From assembly GCA_036557225.1 (NCBI GenBank), contig DATBHX010000063.1, positions 62,001-126,000 on the forward strand: a DNA stretch of 64,000 bases. Reading direction: 5' to 3'. Source of the DNA: Angelobacter sp036557225 (lineage in GTDB: Bacteria > Acidobacteriota > Terriglobia > Terriglobales > Acidobacteriaceae). The notes under the pieces were generated by a model that was not told where the DNA came from, searched no databases, and saw only the letters and a program-made list of their open reading frames with translations. The first letter of the stretch is position 1; every line of letters begins with the position of its first letter. Shown piece by piece: positions 1 through 7,969 of the stretch. Made by a program: the position numbers and the translations under genes.

Positions 1-1
1 G

Positions 2-424
2 GCGCTGCACGATCTCTACCACGCGATCGGTTCATGGCTGCGTCGCTTGCGAAATCGCTCACGCGCGCGGCGCACAGCCGAATGGGTGCGGACGGATGCG
101 GTCATTCGCAATGCCCGTGTGCGTCAGCTGGATCAATTCAATGCCGTAGGAAAAATGCGCGAATGGCGGCCTATTGTGCGCTACGAGTACCAGGTCGAAA
201 ACACCACATACTCCGGCAAGGCAAGCGGCGAAATCTGGTACTTCGATGAAGACGGCGCTTCGGATACCGTCGAGAGCCTGATCGGCGCCATCCTGCCCAT
301 CCGCTATGATCCCTCCCGGCCATCGAAATCGTTCTACCTGCCGCAAGACGGAGGCCCTCCGCAGTTGCGCCCCGCCAATCCCGATGCTAAGACCGGCTTG
401 GTAGTCCTCTCTTTGAAGAAGTAG
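2..424 (+). CDS. DUF3592-like protein, 5' end outside the window
   Basis: The reading frame is open to the left edge, so the real start lies upstream and about 140 C-terminal residues are visible. The visible part has an Arg-rich stretch (typical after a membrane segment), then a beta-rich domain with the pattern RPIVRYEYQVENTTYSGKA, followed by 'YFDEDGASDTVESLIGAILPIRYDPSRP'-type spacing in which a tyrosine and 'YDP' close the domain. This fits DUF3592-type membrane-anchored domains, whose function is unknown. An internal TTG at 47 is not needed as a start. Family assignment is from motif memory, so it is moderate. Confidence 0.6.
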   Translation, partial: ALHDLYHAIGSWLRRLRNRSRARRTAEWVRTDAVIRNARVRQLDQFNAVGKMREWRPIVRYEYQVENTTYSGKASGEIWYFDEDGASDTVESLIGAILPIRYDPSRPSKSFYLPQDGGPPQLRPANPDAKTGLVVLSLKK

Positions 425-632
425 TTCGCCGCAATTTTCCAATTCGCAAATTAGGAAAATTAATCGCCTTCTAATAACAATTCTCATCCACCGGGCACAT
501 TCTTGCACTTGTAAGACGGGCTGATGTTCCGGTGCTTGTTGGAAATTCGCAGGCAAGTTCACCGCTGGATCAGTTGCAGCGAGAGTCCGATCCTCCCCCC
601 TATTGAGTCACAGGATGAAAAGGACGGATGAG

Positions 633-725
633 ATGAGCAAGAACAGGGAATCGCAGTTTCGTATCTGGATGGCATTAGGTATCGTTGCCGTTTACGTCTT
701 CCTGGTCGTCACCGGAAACGCCTGA
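633..725 (+). CDS. 30-aa single-pass membrane micropeptide
   Basis: A short frame starting at ATG 633 has a purine-rich AAAAGGA about ten bases upstream. It encodes a charged N-terminus (MSKNRESQFR) followed by one hydrophobic helix (WMALGIVAVYVFLVVTG) and ends NA. An in-frame ATG at 615 would add six residues but has no spaced ribosome-binding site. The composition, with positive residues before one transmembrane helix, is that of a genuine small membrane protein. No family is recognised. A second micropeptide of similar design lies at 57766. The stop codon is immediately followed by a degenerate tandem repeat and then a terminator at 900-944. Confidence 0.5.
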   Translation: MSKNRESQFRIWMALGIVAVYVFLVVTGNA

Positions 726-882
726 GGGCCGAACAGAGTTTTTAGGGCTGAAACAAGAGTCAGGGCTGAACGGAAATTTAGGGTCACACCAGAGTTTTAG
801 AACTACGCCAAGGTCAGGGGGAAGTAAGTTTAGGACTCAACCAGGTCCAGGGCCGAACAAAGAATTTAGAAGCGCAGAAACC
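725..882 (+). repeat. degenerate ~18-bp minisatellite
   Basis: Nine units of 15-19 bp follow the micropeptide stop codon without a break, each opening with AGGG or AGRA and several ending in TTT: units start at 725, 744, 762, 780, 799, 816, 832, 849 and 868. The clearest unit is AGGGCTGAACGGAAATTT (762-779). Unit lengths are not multiples of three throughout, so the array is unlikely to be translated. With the terminator and repeats downstream it fills the gene-free stretch 726-1308. Confidence 0.7.
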
Positions 883-899
883 TCCCTCTGGCGCTTTCG

Positions 900-944
900 A
901 AAAGATCAGCACAGCCGAACCTGGCGTGCTGGTCTTTTTCTTTT
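900..944 (+). terminator. intrinsic terminator
   Basis: A 13-bp stem, AAAAGATCAGCAC paired with GTGCTGGTCTTTT (one G-U pair), closes over an inner GCC/GGC pair and a short loop, and is followed by TTTTTCTTTT. It would end transcription of the micropeptide and minisatellite region. The A-run on the other side means it may also act on minus-strand transcripts, but ribE itself ends at 1309. Confidence 0.8.
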
Positions 945-1038
945 GTCGCTTCGCTCCAAACCGCCTAAGAGAACTGCTTGATGCGGAACTCTCGTGCGCT
1001 TGCAACAAGCAGCTCGCCGCGCAAGTGGGGCTCGCTGC
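943..1038 (+). repeat. dispersed ~95-nt element, copy 1
   Basis: This copy opens with the box TTGTCGCTTCGCTCC followed by AAACCGCC, has a ~30-nt spacer, then a second box starting GTGCGCTTGCAACAAGC and ending GCTCGCTGC that can fold into a hairpin. The same two-part layout recurs at 36957-37050 and 40172-40265, with shorter copies at 1057, 29584 and 32817. All six lie on the plus strand in intergenic DNA. Confidence 0.75.
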
Positions 1039-1056
1039 TTTGACGACCAAAAGAAG

Positions 1057-1150
1057 TTGTCGCTGCGCTCCAAACCGCCAACAATTCTCTTCGCCCAAAG
1101 TTCTGCCTTGCTCCTGACGCAACGGGCTCGCCGCGTGATCGGGCTCGCCC
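1057..1150 (+). repeat. dispersed ~95-nt element, copy 2 (diverged)
   Basis: The 5' box TTGTCGCTGCGCTCC plus AAACCGCC is nearly identical to copy 1. The 3' half (around 1106-1150, containing GGGCTCGCCGCGTGATCGGG) is recognisable but diverged. It stands in direct tandem with copy 1. From here to 1308 I see no gene or other structure. Confidence 0.6.
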
Positions 1151-1308
1151 TTGCCTATGTCACTTTTGCTCCAGACCACGAACCTCGATCAGTGCCATCA
1201 GTGTTCCTCAGTGGTAGATTCTTTGCTTTTCAATTTTCCAATTTTGGCTACGGGGTCCCCGGCAAGCGTGGCTTGCTGGGGCAGAATTTCGGTGATTCTG
1301 GCAATTTT

Positions 1309-1965
1309 CTAGAACCCTCTTCGCACCAAATCCGCCACCGTCAGCCCGCCCTGTGCCCGTCCGCGCGCCATCTTCTCCGCATACTTCGCCAGCACATCCA
1401 CTTCAATATTCACCGGATCGCCCGCCTTCAGCGCGTGCAGGTTCGTCACCTGCCAGGTATGCGGGATGATGGCAATCTCTACGCGTCCGCCCTCAATCGC
1501 CGCCACGGTCAGGCTGATGCCTTCCACCGTGATCGATCCCTGCGGGACCACATACTTCTCCAGTTCCTGGGGAATCTCCACCACCAGCCGCCAGTCGTCG
1601 CGATACTTGATCTTCTCCAGGCTTACGATCTTGCCGGTGCCATCCACGTGGCCTTGCACCACGTGTCCGCCCATGCGGTCCTGGGCGCGCGCAGGGAGCT
1701 CCAGGTTTACCAGCGATCCGGGCTGCAATTGCAGCAATGACGTGCGCTCCAGCGTCTCTTCCGCCAGGTCGGCGGAGAACTGCTGCTCGCCGATCTCGAG
1801 CGCCGTCAGGCAGACGCCGCTGACCGCAACGCTGTCACCGGTACGCAATTGAGACGGAACCTGCATGGCCTTGATCGTGATGCGGGCAACCGCGTTGCTC
1901 TTCTCGCCGGCCATGCGCCGCAACTCGGAGACCTCGCCCGTTTCATGGATCAGTCCGGTGAACAT
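1309..1965 (-). CDS. ribE: riboflavin synthase, alpha subunit
   Basis: This 218-aa enzyme catalyses dismutation of two 6,7-dimethyl-8-ribityllumazine molecules to riboflavin, the last step of the pathway. The two tandem lumazine-binding barrels are visible: the first from the canonical N-terminus MFTGLIHETGEV with GDSVAVSGVCLTA, the second with GGHVVQGHVDGTG, GSITVEGISLTVA and IPHTWQVTNL. The length is usual for the family. It follows ribD on the same strand, separated by a 7-bp-repeat hairpin region. No FMN riboswitch is visible upstream of either gene. Confidence 0.95.
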   Translation of the reverse strand: MFTGLIHETGEVSELRRMAGEKSNAVARITIKAMQVPSQLRTGDSVAVSGVCLTALEIGEQQFSADLAEETLERTSLLQLQPGSLVNLELPARAQDRMGGHVVQGHVDGTGKIVSLEKIKYRDDWRLVVEIPQELEKYVVPQGSITVEGISLTVAAIEGGRVEIAIIPHTWQVTNLHALKAGDPVNIEVDVLAKYAEKMARGRAQGGLTVADLVRRGF

Positions 1966-1967
1966 TG

Positions 1968-2132
1968 AGTATTCAGTATTTAGTATTTAGCATTTAGTAC
2001 TTGGCTGCAAGCTCGAGCCTTGGATCGCAATCGAAAGAGCCGTTTCGATATTCGGCACAATCTGCGTCATTCTCCCGCCCGCCTCAATCTCTTAGTCAAA
2101 CGCTAAATACTAAGTACCAAATACTAACTACT
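1968..2132. repeat. inverted heptamer arrays between ribD and ribE
   Basis: The left arm has five tandem 7-mers at 1968-2002: AGTATTC, AGTATTT, AGTATTT, AGCATTT, AGTACTT. The right arm has four 7-mers on the opposite strand at 2105-2132: AAATACT, AAGTACC, AAATACT, AACTACT. The arms are mutually complementary and enclose about 100 bp of ordinary sequence. The right arm runs into the end of ribD, whose stop codon lies inside it. Confidence 0.85.
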
Positions 2133-3278
2133 GCTGCTGTACGGATCCCGCAGATAACCCTCGACAGCAAAATCTTCTCCCAAGCGATGCAGCGTGATGT
2201 TCTTCACCTGCGCGGCTTCGTCCAGCAGCCGGAACCCCTGCCCACCCACGAAGGGAACCGAGCCAGCGCCGCCCAGAATCTTCGGTGCGTAATAAAGGAA
2301 GACTTTGTCCACGATGCCCGCAACCAGCGCGGCCCAGTTTACCAACGCGCCGCCTTCAATCATCAGGCTGGCGATCTCCATCTCTCCCAGCCGCTGCGCC
2401 ACAATCTTCAGGTCGGGCCGGCCGTCATTGGCGCCGAGCGGCAGCTGTTCTACGCGAATGCCGCGCTTTTCCAATTCCTGCTTTTTCTTTTCTTCCGCGA
2501 ATGAGCAAAAGATCAGCACATCGTCTTTCGCAGTCTTCACCAGCCGTGATTCGATCGGACACCGTAGCCGTGAATCCAACACCACGCGCAGCAGCGGCCG
2601 TCTGCGGGGAAGACCAGTGCGGTCTGTGAGCAGCGGATCGTCAACAACAACGGTGCCTGCGCCTACCAGAATTGCGTCAGATTCATGGCGCAAAGATTGG
2701 GCGTGAGCCCGCGATGCCTCGCTGGTAATCCAGCGGCCGGGAGCCGTCGGGGTGTTGACGGAGCCGCCGGATGGCCCAGCGATCTTGCCATCCAACGTCA
2801 TGCCAGACTTCAACGTGACCAGCGGAAGCCGTGTGCGGGTGAATTTGGCGAACGCTTCGTTGAGCTGTCGGGCCTCCGCTTCAAGCAATCCGGTTTCTAC
2901 CGCAATCCCAGCGGCTCGCAGCTGCTCAAATCCTTTGCCGGAAACTTTGGGATTGGGATCGGCCATCGACGCGACGACCCGTTTGATTCCCGCGGCGATG
3001 ATGGCATCCGTGCAAGGCGGCGTGCGGCTCTGATAACAGTGCGGCTCCAGGTTCAGGTAGATCGTTCCACCGCGTGCCTTTGCGCCTGCCTGCTCCAGCG
3101 CCAAAGCTTCGGCGTGTTTTATCCCGTCATATGTGTAAGACCCCCGGCCGACAACATTACCTTTACCGTCAACCACCACGGCGCCAACTCTCGCGCCGGG
3201 AGAGGTCAGCGCTGCTCCGCTCCGCGCAAGTTCCAGCGCTTGTCGCATGTACTCTGCGTCTTGTGTTGTGAAGGCCAT
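2124..3278 (-). CDS. ribD: bifunctional riboflavin deaminase/reductase RibD
   Basis: This 384-aa protein carries out two successive riboflavin steps: deamination of the diaminopyrimidine and NADPH-dependent reduction of its ribosyl side chain. The N-terminal deaminase has the zinc/catalytic HAEALALEQAG motif. The second zinc motif, usually EPCSHxGRTPPC, reads EPHCYQSRTPPC: His stands where the first Cys ligand is expected and a Cys follows it. The C-terminal reductase has the usual TLKSGMTLDGKIA and MIEGGALVNWA motifs. The last residues (SSSS) and the stop codon are encoded by the adjacent heptamer repeat. It starts 20 bp downstream of ftsY. Confidence 0.94.
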   Translation of the reverse strand: MAFTTQDAEYMRQALELARSGAALTSPGARVGAVVVDGKGNVVGRGSYTYDGIKHAEALALEQAGAKARGGTIYLNLEPHCYQSRTPPCTDAIIAAGIKRVVASMADPNPKVSGKGFEQLRAAGIAVETGLLEAEARQLNEAFAKFTRTRLPLVTLKSGMTLDGKIAGPSGGSVNTPTAPGRWITSEASRAHAQSLRHESDAILVGAGTVVVDDPLLTDRTGLPRRRPLLRVVLDSRLRCPIESRLVKTAKDDVLIFCSFAEEKKKQELEKRGIRVEQLPLGANDGRPDLKIVAQRLGEMEIASLMIEGGALVNWAALVAGIVDKVFLYYAPKILGGAGSVPFVGGQGFRLLDEAAQVKNITLHRLGEDFAVEGYLRDPYSSSS

Positions 3279-3298
3279 TGTCTATGGCACAAAGAAAT

Positions 3299-4249
3299 TC
3301 ATGCTGCAGCAAACAGCGAATCGGCAAAATTCTGAGCGCTGAACGGAAGAAGATCCGTAGCCTTTTCGCCCACGCCGACGTAGCGCACCGGCAATCCCAG
3401 TTCGCGAGAAATCGCCACCACCACTCCACCCTTTGCTGTGCCGTCAAGCTTGGTCAGCACGATTCCCGTCACACCTGCCGAATCAGTAAACTGTCGCGCC
3501 TGTTGCAGCCCGTTTTGGCCTGTGGTTGCGTCCATCACCAGCAACACTTCATGCGGAGCGCCAGGAACAATGCGTCGCGCAGTGCGTTTCATTTTTTCCA
3601 GCTCCGCCATCAGTCCGGCTTTCGTGTGCAGGCGTCCGGCTGTGTCCACGATCACGCTGTCCGTTTGTCGCGCTTTCGCGGCGCTGAGAGCGTCGTACAA
3701 CACCGCTGAGGGATCGCCGCCCGGCTTGGTCTTAATGACCTCTACGCCGGTCCGCGAGCCCCAAATTTCCAACTGCTCGATGGCGGCTGCGCGAAACGTG
3801 TCCGCCGCGCACAACAGCACGGTCTTGCCTTCGCTGCGCAGGGCATAGGCCAGCTTGCCGATGGTCGTCGTTTTCCCTGTGCCGTTTACGCCCACCACCA
3901 TGACCACTTCGGGTTCGCCGGGAAACGGCTTTTCTCCGCGGCTCGGCGCGGCGTTGAGAATAGCCACCACCTGTTCTTTGATCAGGCGTTTCAACTCGGC
4001 TGCATCTTTGATCTGCTTGCGATCGGCCTTTTCCCGCAGCTTGCCCAGGATCTCCTGTGTGGTCTCTGTTCCCATATCTGCGCCGATCAGAACAGCTTCC
4101 AGGTCGTCGAGCGTGCTGCGGTCGATCTCCTTGGTGAAGGCCATCACCTCGTCGATGCGCTCGCTCAGGTTCTCTCGCGTGCGCGTGACCGCTTGCTTCA
4201 TCTTCTCGACAAAGGTAGGTTCCGGTGTTCCGAATAAGGTCTGAATCAT
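3299..4249 (-). CDS. ftsY: signal recognition particle receptor FtsY
   Basis: This SRP GTPase (316 aa) docks ribosome-SRP complexes at the cytoplasmic membrane for co-translational insertion. The N and G domains are present: a helical N domain to about residue 110, then the P-loop GVNGTGKTTTIGKLA, the insertion-box region DTFRAAAIEQL, DTAGR, and TKLDGTAKGG. The acidic A domain of E. coli is absent, as in many bacteria. The SRP RNA partner lies at 29482. Two perfect TATAAT hexamers precede the start codon. Confidence 0.95.
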   Translation of the reverse strand: MIQTLFGTPEPTFVEKMKQAVTRTRENLSERIDEVMAFTKEIDRSTLDDLEAVLIGADMGTETTQEILGKLREKADRKQIKDAAELKRLIKEQVVAILNAAPSRGEKPFPGEPEVVMVVGVNGTGKTTTIGKLAYALRSEGKTVLLCAADTFRAAAIEQLEIWGSRTGVEVIKTKPGGDPSAVLYDALSAAKARQTDSVIVDTAGRLHTKAGLMAELEKMKRTARRIVPGAPHEVLLVMDATTGQNGLQQARQFTDSAGVTGIVLTKLDGTAKGGVVVAISRELGLPVRYVGVGEKATDLLPFSAQNFADSLFAAA

Positions 4250-4257
4250 TGCTACTA

Positions 4258-4297
4258 GATTATATCGGGCGGATGTGAGCTGGATTATATCGGGCGG
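4258..4297 (-). promoter_or_regulatory. duplicated -10 region upstream of ftsY
   Basis: The 15-mer CCGCCCGATATAATC (minus strand) occurs twice, at 4297-4283 and 4272-4258. Each contains a perfect TATAAT. The distal box would give a leader of roughly 28 nt. The proximal box would start transcription a few bases from the ATG, giving an almost leaderless message. No convincing -35 is seen for either. Confidence 0.45.
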
Positions 4298-4329
4298 GTT
4301 CGGCGATATTTAATTGTACTGAGCGCTGA

Positions 4330-6132
4330 TCAGGCTTCGGTCGTCTCGCTGACTGTGGAAGGTGCTGCCGCTGCAGCTTCTTCGCCGCTGACGGTGGCCG
4401 CGCGCTGGATGCGGAGCTTGCCGGTCTCAAATACCTTGGTCATCGCCGCCACAACGGTGGGATCGAACTTTGTAGCTGCGAGCGAATTAATGATCCGAAT
4501 CACGTACTCCGGGTCCATTGCCGCCTGATACGGACGGTTCGTGGTCATGGCGTCAAACGTGTCGGCCACCATGATGATGCGCGGCATCAGAGGAATCTGA
4601 TCAGCTTTCAATCCGTAAGGATAGCCACGCCCATCGAGCGACTCATGATGCAGTTCGATGCCCGGCAGCATGTCGCGCAGCGCCTCAACCGGACGCAGAA
4701 TCGCCGCACCCTTGGTGGTGTGCGTCTTCATGATTTCAAATTCTTCCGGCGTCAGCGCGCCGGGCTTTTTGAGGATCCGGTCTTCAATACCGATCTTGCC
4801 AACATCATGCAGCTGCGCGGAAATCCGTATCTTGTCGATATCGTCTTCCTTGAGGCCCATCTCCGCTGCGATAAGCACGGAATAGCGGGTAACGCGGTCA
4901 GAGTGGCCGCGCGTATACGGATCTTTTTCGTCCACCGCGCCGGCCAGCATCTGGATGGAGCTCAGGAACAGCGTGCGGTTTTCCTTGGCCGCCTTCTTCA
5001 GGTCATCGACGAACTGCTCCAGATCGTCCGTCATGGTGTTGAAGGTCTGCGCCAGTTCACCGAACTCGGTACGGCTCTTGAGGCGCACCCGGTGCGAGAA
5101 GTCGCCGCCGGCAATCGTGCGGCTGGATTCAGTCAGGACATGCAACGGGACCGTGAGCCGGCGGGCTGCCCAGATGCTTACCAGGATGCTGAAGGCGATG
5201 GCGATCAGCGCGGCGCGAATTGCGTCGCGACGCATGTCGGTAATGTCGATATAGGCTTCTTCCTGCCTCTTCTGCGCTACCACGGCCCAGCCCAGTCCGG
5301 TCACGGGGAAGTACGTTCCCAGCATGGGCACGCTGTTCTTGCCTTCCTGCACGTTGTAATCCCGTGTAGCGACCACCGGCACTACCACTTTTTGTTCGAC
5401 AAAACTCTTGACTAGCTCATTGGCATTCATGTCCTGGCCGGTGGCATAGCGGGGATTGGCCGCCGCTACCAGACGCCCGGAGCGGTCCACGACGAATGTG
5501 TCGAGACTCTGCTGATCGTTGGCTTCTCTCAGCTGTTTTACCAGGTATTGCAGGTCGATCACGAGTTCAAGCGTGCCAACAGTCACGCGCTGATCATTGA
5601 TGATCGGTTTGCCGACCACCATCACCGTGCGCGCCTGTTTGCCGGAGCCAATGGATAAAGGCTCTCCGCTGTATTCGCGGCCGGCCTGCGCGGCGTTCAG
5701 GCCGCGGGCCAGTTCTTTTTCCAGAAAGGTGTCAGGTTCGCCAATGGTGCCAAGCTGTACGTACTTGTTCTCTGTGTTGACCAGGCGCGCGAAAGGAACA
5801 AAAGCGTCAAGTGTGCTGACGTAATTCTGCAACAAGGCTTTCACGTCCGGAGCTTCAACGTTTTTGCCGTTCAGGTTCCCGCCGCTGGTCACCAGAATGG
5901 AGTAGGTAAGGCTGGTGAGCGTGGAGCTGATATCTCTTTCCCGCTGCACAATCGATTGCGCCAGCGTGGTGGTTACCATGTTCTGCAGCAGCTTCTCATT
6001 GCTGCCCAGAGTCTCCCGGTTCCGGACCACCATCTTGGTGGCATAAAAATAAAGCGGCACCACCCCCACCATGACCAGCACAATGAGGATCAAGTACAGA
6101 ATCGGAATCCGAGACGGCAACGGCAGTTTCAT
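4330..6132 (-). CDS. Cache-HAMP-HD-GYP sensor phosphodiesterase
   Basis: A 600-aa membrane receptor likely to hydrolyse cyclic di-GMP. A transmembrane helix at about residues 10-32 and another near 305-322 flank a ~270-residue extracytoplasmic sensor of Cache type (DTFVVDRSGRLVAAANPRYA, GLGWAVVAQKRQEEAY). HAMP follows (residues ~323-375), then HD-GYP with GHSDRVTRYS, HDVGKIGI, HHESLDGRGYPYGL and VADTFDAMTTNRPYQ, so both the HD metal ligands and the GYP signature are intact. The tail is Ala/Ser/Thr-rich. The signal sensed is unknown. Confidence 0.9.
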   Translation of the reverse strand: MKLPLPSRIPILYLILIVLVMVGVVPLYFYATKMVVRNRETLGSNEKLLQNMVTTTLAQSIVQRERDISSTLTSLTYSILVTSGGNLNGKNVEAPDVKALLQNYVSTLDAFVPFARLVNTENKYVQLGTIGEPDTFLEKELARGLNAAQAGREYSGEPLSIGSGKQARTVMVVGKPIINDQRVTVGTLELVIDLQYLVKQLREANDQQSLDTFVVDRSGRLVAAANPRYATGQDMNANELVKSFVEQKVVVPVVATRDYNVQEGKNSVPMLGTYFPVTGLGWAVVAQKRQEEAYIDITDMRRDAIRAALIAIAFSILVSIWAARRLTVPLHVLTESSRTIAGGDFSHRVRLKSRTEFGELAQTFNTMTDDLEQFVDDLKKAAKENRTLFLSSIQMLAGAVDEKDPYTRGHSDRVTRYSVLIAAEMGLKEDDIDKIRISAQLHDVGKIGIEDRILKKPGALTPEEFEIMKTHTTKGAAILRPVEALRDMLPGIELHHESLDGRGYPYGLKADQIPLMPRIIMVADTFDAMTTNRPYQAAMDPEYVIRIINSLAATKFDPTVVAAMTKVFETGKLRIQRAATVSGEEAAAAAPSTVSETTEA

Positions 6133-6277
6133 AAGAGCAGATTTGTATCCTCAGATTGTATTCTGAAACGGTAGTAAATCCAGCCTAAAAAACCCCCTAC
6201 TCGACCGTTACCGAAGTACTCCACGATCCTGGTTTGACACGCGTTCTGCCGGCCTTGAATCCCGCAGCAGGGAATCG

Positions 6278-7297
6278 TTAGAAGCGATCTTCAACCTTGC
6301 CTGGACGAGTCATGAGCTCACGAATGGCATCATGCGGCGATTTACCGTCATGCAGGATGGCATACATCTGCTCGGTAATGGGCATTTCGACTTTATGTTT
6401 CTTCGCCAGACCCAGTGCCGCATTGGTCGTCAGCACCCCTTCCGCGACCATGCCATGCATGCCGGCGATGATCTGCTCCAGCGGCTGGCCCTGGCCCAGC
6501 GCTTCGCCCACGCTGCGGTTGCGGGAAAGGCCACCGGTACAGGTCAGTACAAGGTCGCCCATGCCGGCCAGACCTGACATGGTTTGCGGTTTGGCGCCGC
6601 ACGCCACGGCCAAACGTGTAATCTCGGCCAGCCCGCGCGTGATAAGCGCTGCTATCGAGTTGTGTCCCAGCCCAAGACCGCTGCAAACACCGGCTGCAAT
6701 GGCGATCACATTCTTAAGCGCGCCGCCCAGCTCCACGCCGGTGAGATCGTCGTTCATATAGACGCGGAAGCTGGGGTCGCTGAAGTCTTTCTGGATTCGC
6801 GCTGCGAAAACGTCATCGGCAGAAGCCACCGTGAGCACCGTGGGATGCCGCTCCGCCACTTCGCGTGCGAATGACGGCCCGCTGATGGCGCCAAGCTTCG
6901 GCGCAAATCCGCAAAAGCGCTTCACCACTTCGTGAATCACCTCGGTCATGCGCAGCAGCGTGTCGTTCTCCACACCCTTCGTGGCGCTCAGGAAAAGCAT
7001 TTGCGGCTGCAGCCACTGCGCCATGTGCTCAAACGTCCGGCGGCAGTGATGCGAAGGCATCACACTGACAATGATTTCCACGCCGGCAAGCGCTTCTTTG
7101 AAATCATTGGTGACGCCGATGCAGGATGGAATCGTAATGCCCGGGAGAAACAAGTCATTCGTGCGCGAACGCGCTACGCTCTGCACGACCTCTTTTTCCA
7201 GGGCCCACAGTCGGACCTCATGGTCGCCGCGCCGCCCCGCGACCATCGCCAGCGCCGTTCCCCACGCGCCGGCTCCGATGACGGCGATCCGGCTCAA
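6278..7297 (-). CDS. gpsA: NAD(P)+-dependent glycerol-3-phosphate dehydrogenase
   Basis: This 339-aa cytoplasmic enzyme reduces dihydroxyacetone phosphate to sn-glycerol 3-phosphate for phospholipid synthesis. The N-terminal Rossmann motif is VIGAGAWGTALA, followed by FLSATKGVE, GAISGPSFAREVA, the catalytic Lys region GGALKNVIAIAAG, and GLAGMGDLVLTCTGGLSRNR. Its start overlaps the end of plsY by four bases, so the two consecutive steps (supply and acylation of glycerol 3-phosphate) are translationally coupled. Confidence 0.95.
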   Translation of the reverse strand: MSRIAVIGAGAWGTALAMVAGRRGDHEVRLWALEKEVVQSVARSRTNDLFLPGITIPSCIGVTNDFKEALAGVEIIVSVMPSHHCRRTFEHMAQWLQPQMLFLSATKGVENDTLLRMTEVIHEVVKRFCGFAPKLGAISGPSFAREVAERHPTVLTVASADDVFAARIQKDFSDPSFRVYMNDDLTGVELGGALKNVIAIAAGVCSGLGLGHNSIAALITRGLAEITRLAVACGAKPQTMSGLAGMGDLVLTCTGGLSRNRSVGEALGQGQPLEQIIAGMHGMVAEGVLTTNAALGLAKKHKVEMPITEQMYAILHDGKSPHDAIRELMTRPGKVEDRF

Positions 7298-7959
7298 AGC
7301 GGTTTCTCCGCGGTCTGTGATCTGCCGGCTCCGAAACGGTTCTCGGTCCCGGAGAGCAGACGACTGATGTTTTCGTGGTGCTTGAGCACGACCACCAGGG
7401 CGATCAATGAAGTCAACGCCAGAGAAACGATGTCAGGTCTTTGCAGGAAGTAAGCGGCGACCGGGAAGGCAACCGCGGCCAAAATCGATCCCAGTGAAAC
7501 GTACCGCGTGGCGGCGACCACGATTATAAAGATGGCCAGCGAGATCAGGACCGCTTTGGGAAACAGAACGCAGAATACCCCTAGCGCGGTCGCCACACCT
7601 TTGCCGCCTTTGAATCGCAGCCACACAGGAAACATGTGGCCGAGCACAGCGGATAGCGCGGCAGTTGCTGCCAATTGGTGTTCCCGCGGAGCAATGGTTC
7701 CTATCTGAACAAGATCATTCTGCATGGCCATGAAATGGGCGAGCAGCACAGCGGCTGCGCCTTTGAGGGTGTCGAGCACCAGCGTGGCAATGCCCAGGCC
7801 CTTCGCTCCCGATCGCGCGACATTCGTAGCACCAATGTTGCCGCTGCCGGTCTGGCGGATGTCCTGGCCGCGAAAAATCTTTACCAGCAGATATCCAAAC
7901 GGAATCGAGCCCAGCAGGTAGGCGACGGCAGCGACAATGATGTAAAGACTGAGCATCAA
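7294..7959 (-). CDS. plsY: acyl-phosphate:glycerol-3-phosphate acyltransferase
   Basis: PlsY transfers an acyl group from acyl-phosphate to glycerol 3-phosphate at the inner membrane. The 221-aa protein has the hydrophobic pattern of about five to six helices and the three conserved loops: GSIPFGYLL with GSGNIGATNVAR, the FKGGKGVATALG loop, and the KHHENISRLLSGTENRFG C-terminus. It overlaps gpsA and lies ten bases after thpR. Confidence 0.95.
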   Translation of the reverse strand: MMLSLYIIVAAVAYLLGSIPFGYLLVKIFRGQDIRQTGSGNIGATNVARSGAKGLGIATLVLDTLKGAAAVLLAHFMAMQNDLVQIGTIAPREHQLAATAALSAVLGHMFPVWLRFKGGKGVATALGVFCVLFPKAVLISLAIFIIVVAATRYVSLGSILAAVAFPVAAYFLQRPDIVSLALTSLIALVVVLKHHENISRLLSGTENRFGAGRSQTAEKPL

Positions 7960-7969
7960 GAGGGGCGCA

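Noticed and set aside
685..981. 98-codon frame over the minisatellite
   Set aside because: Repeat units are not multiples of three, and the frame runs through the terminator into the dispersed element. The 30-aa frame fits better.
2000..4320. FMN riboswitch for the ribDE genes
   Set aside because: No RFN-element boxes are visible upstream of ribE, ribD or ftsY.
4645..5415. Long plus-strand frame opposite the HD-GYP gene
   Set aside because: Shadow of a well-supported gene; similar antisense frames opposite rpsA, the PLP decarboxylase and the ADOP permease were dismissed likewise.
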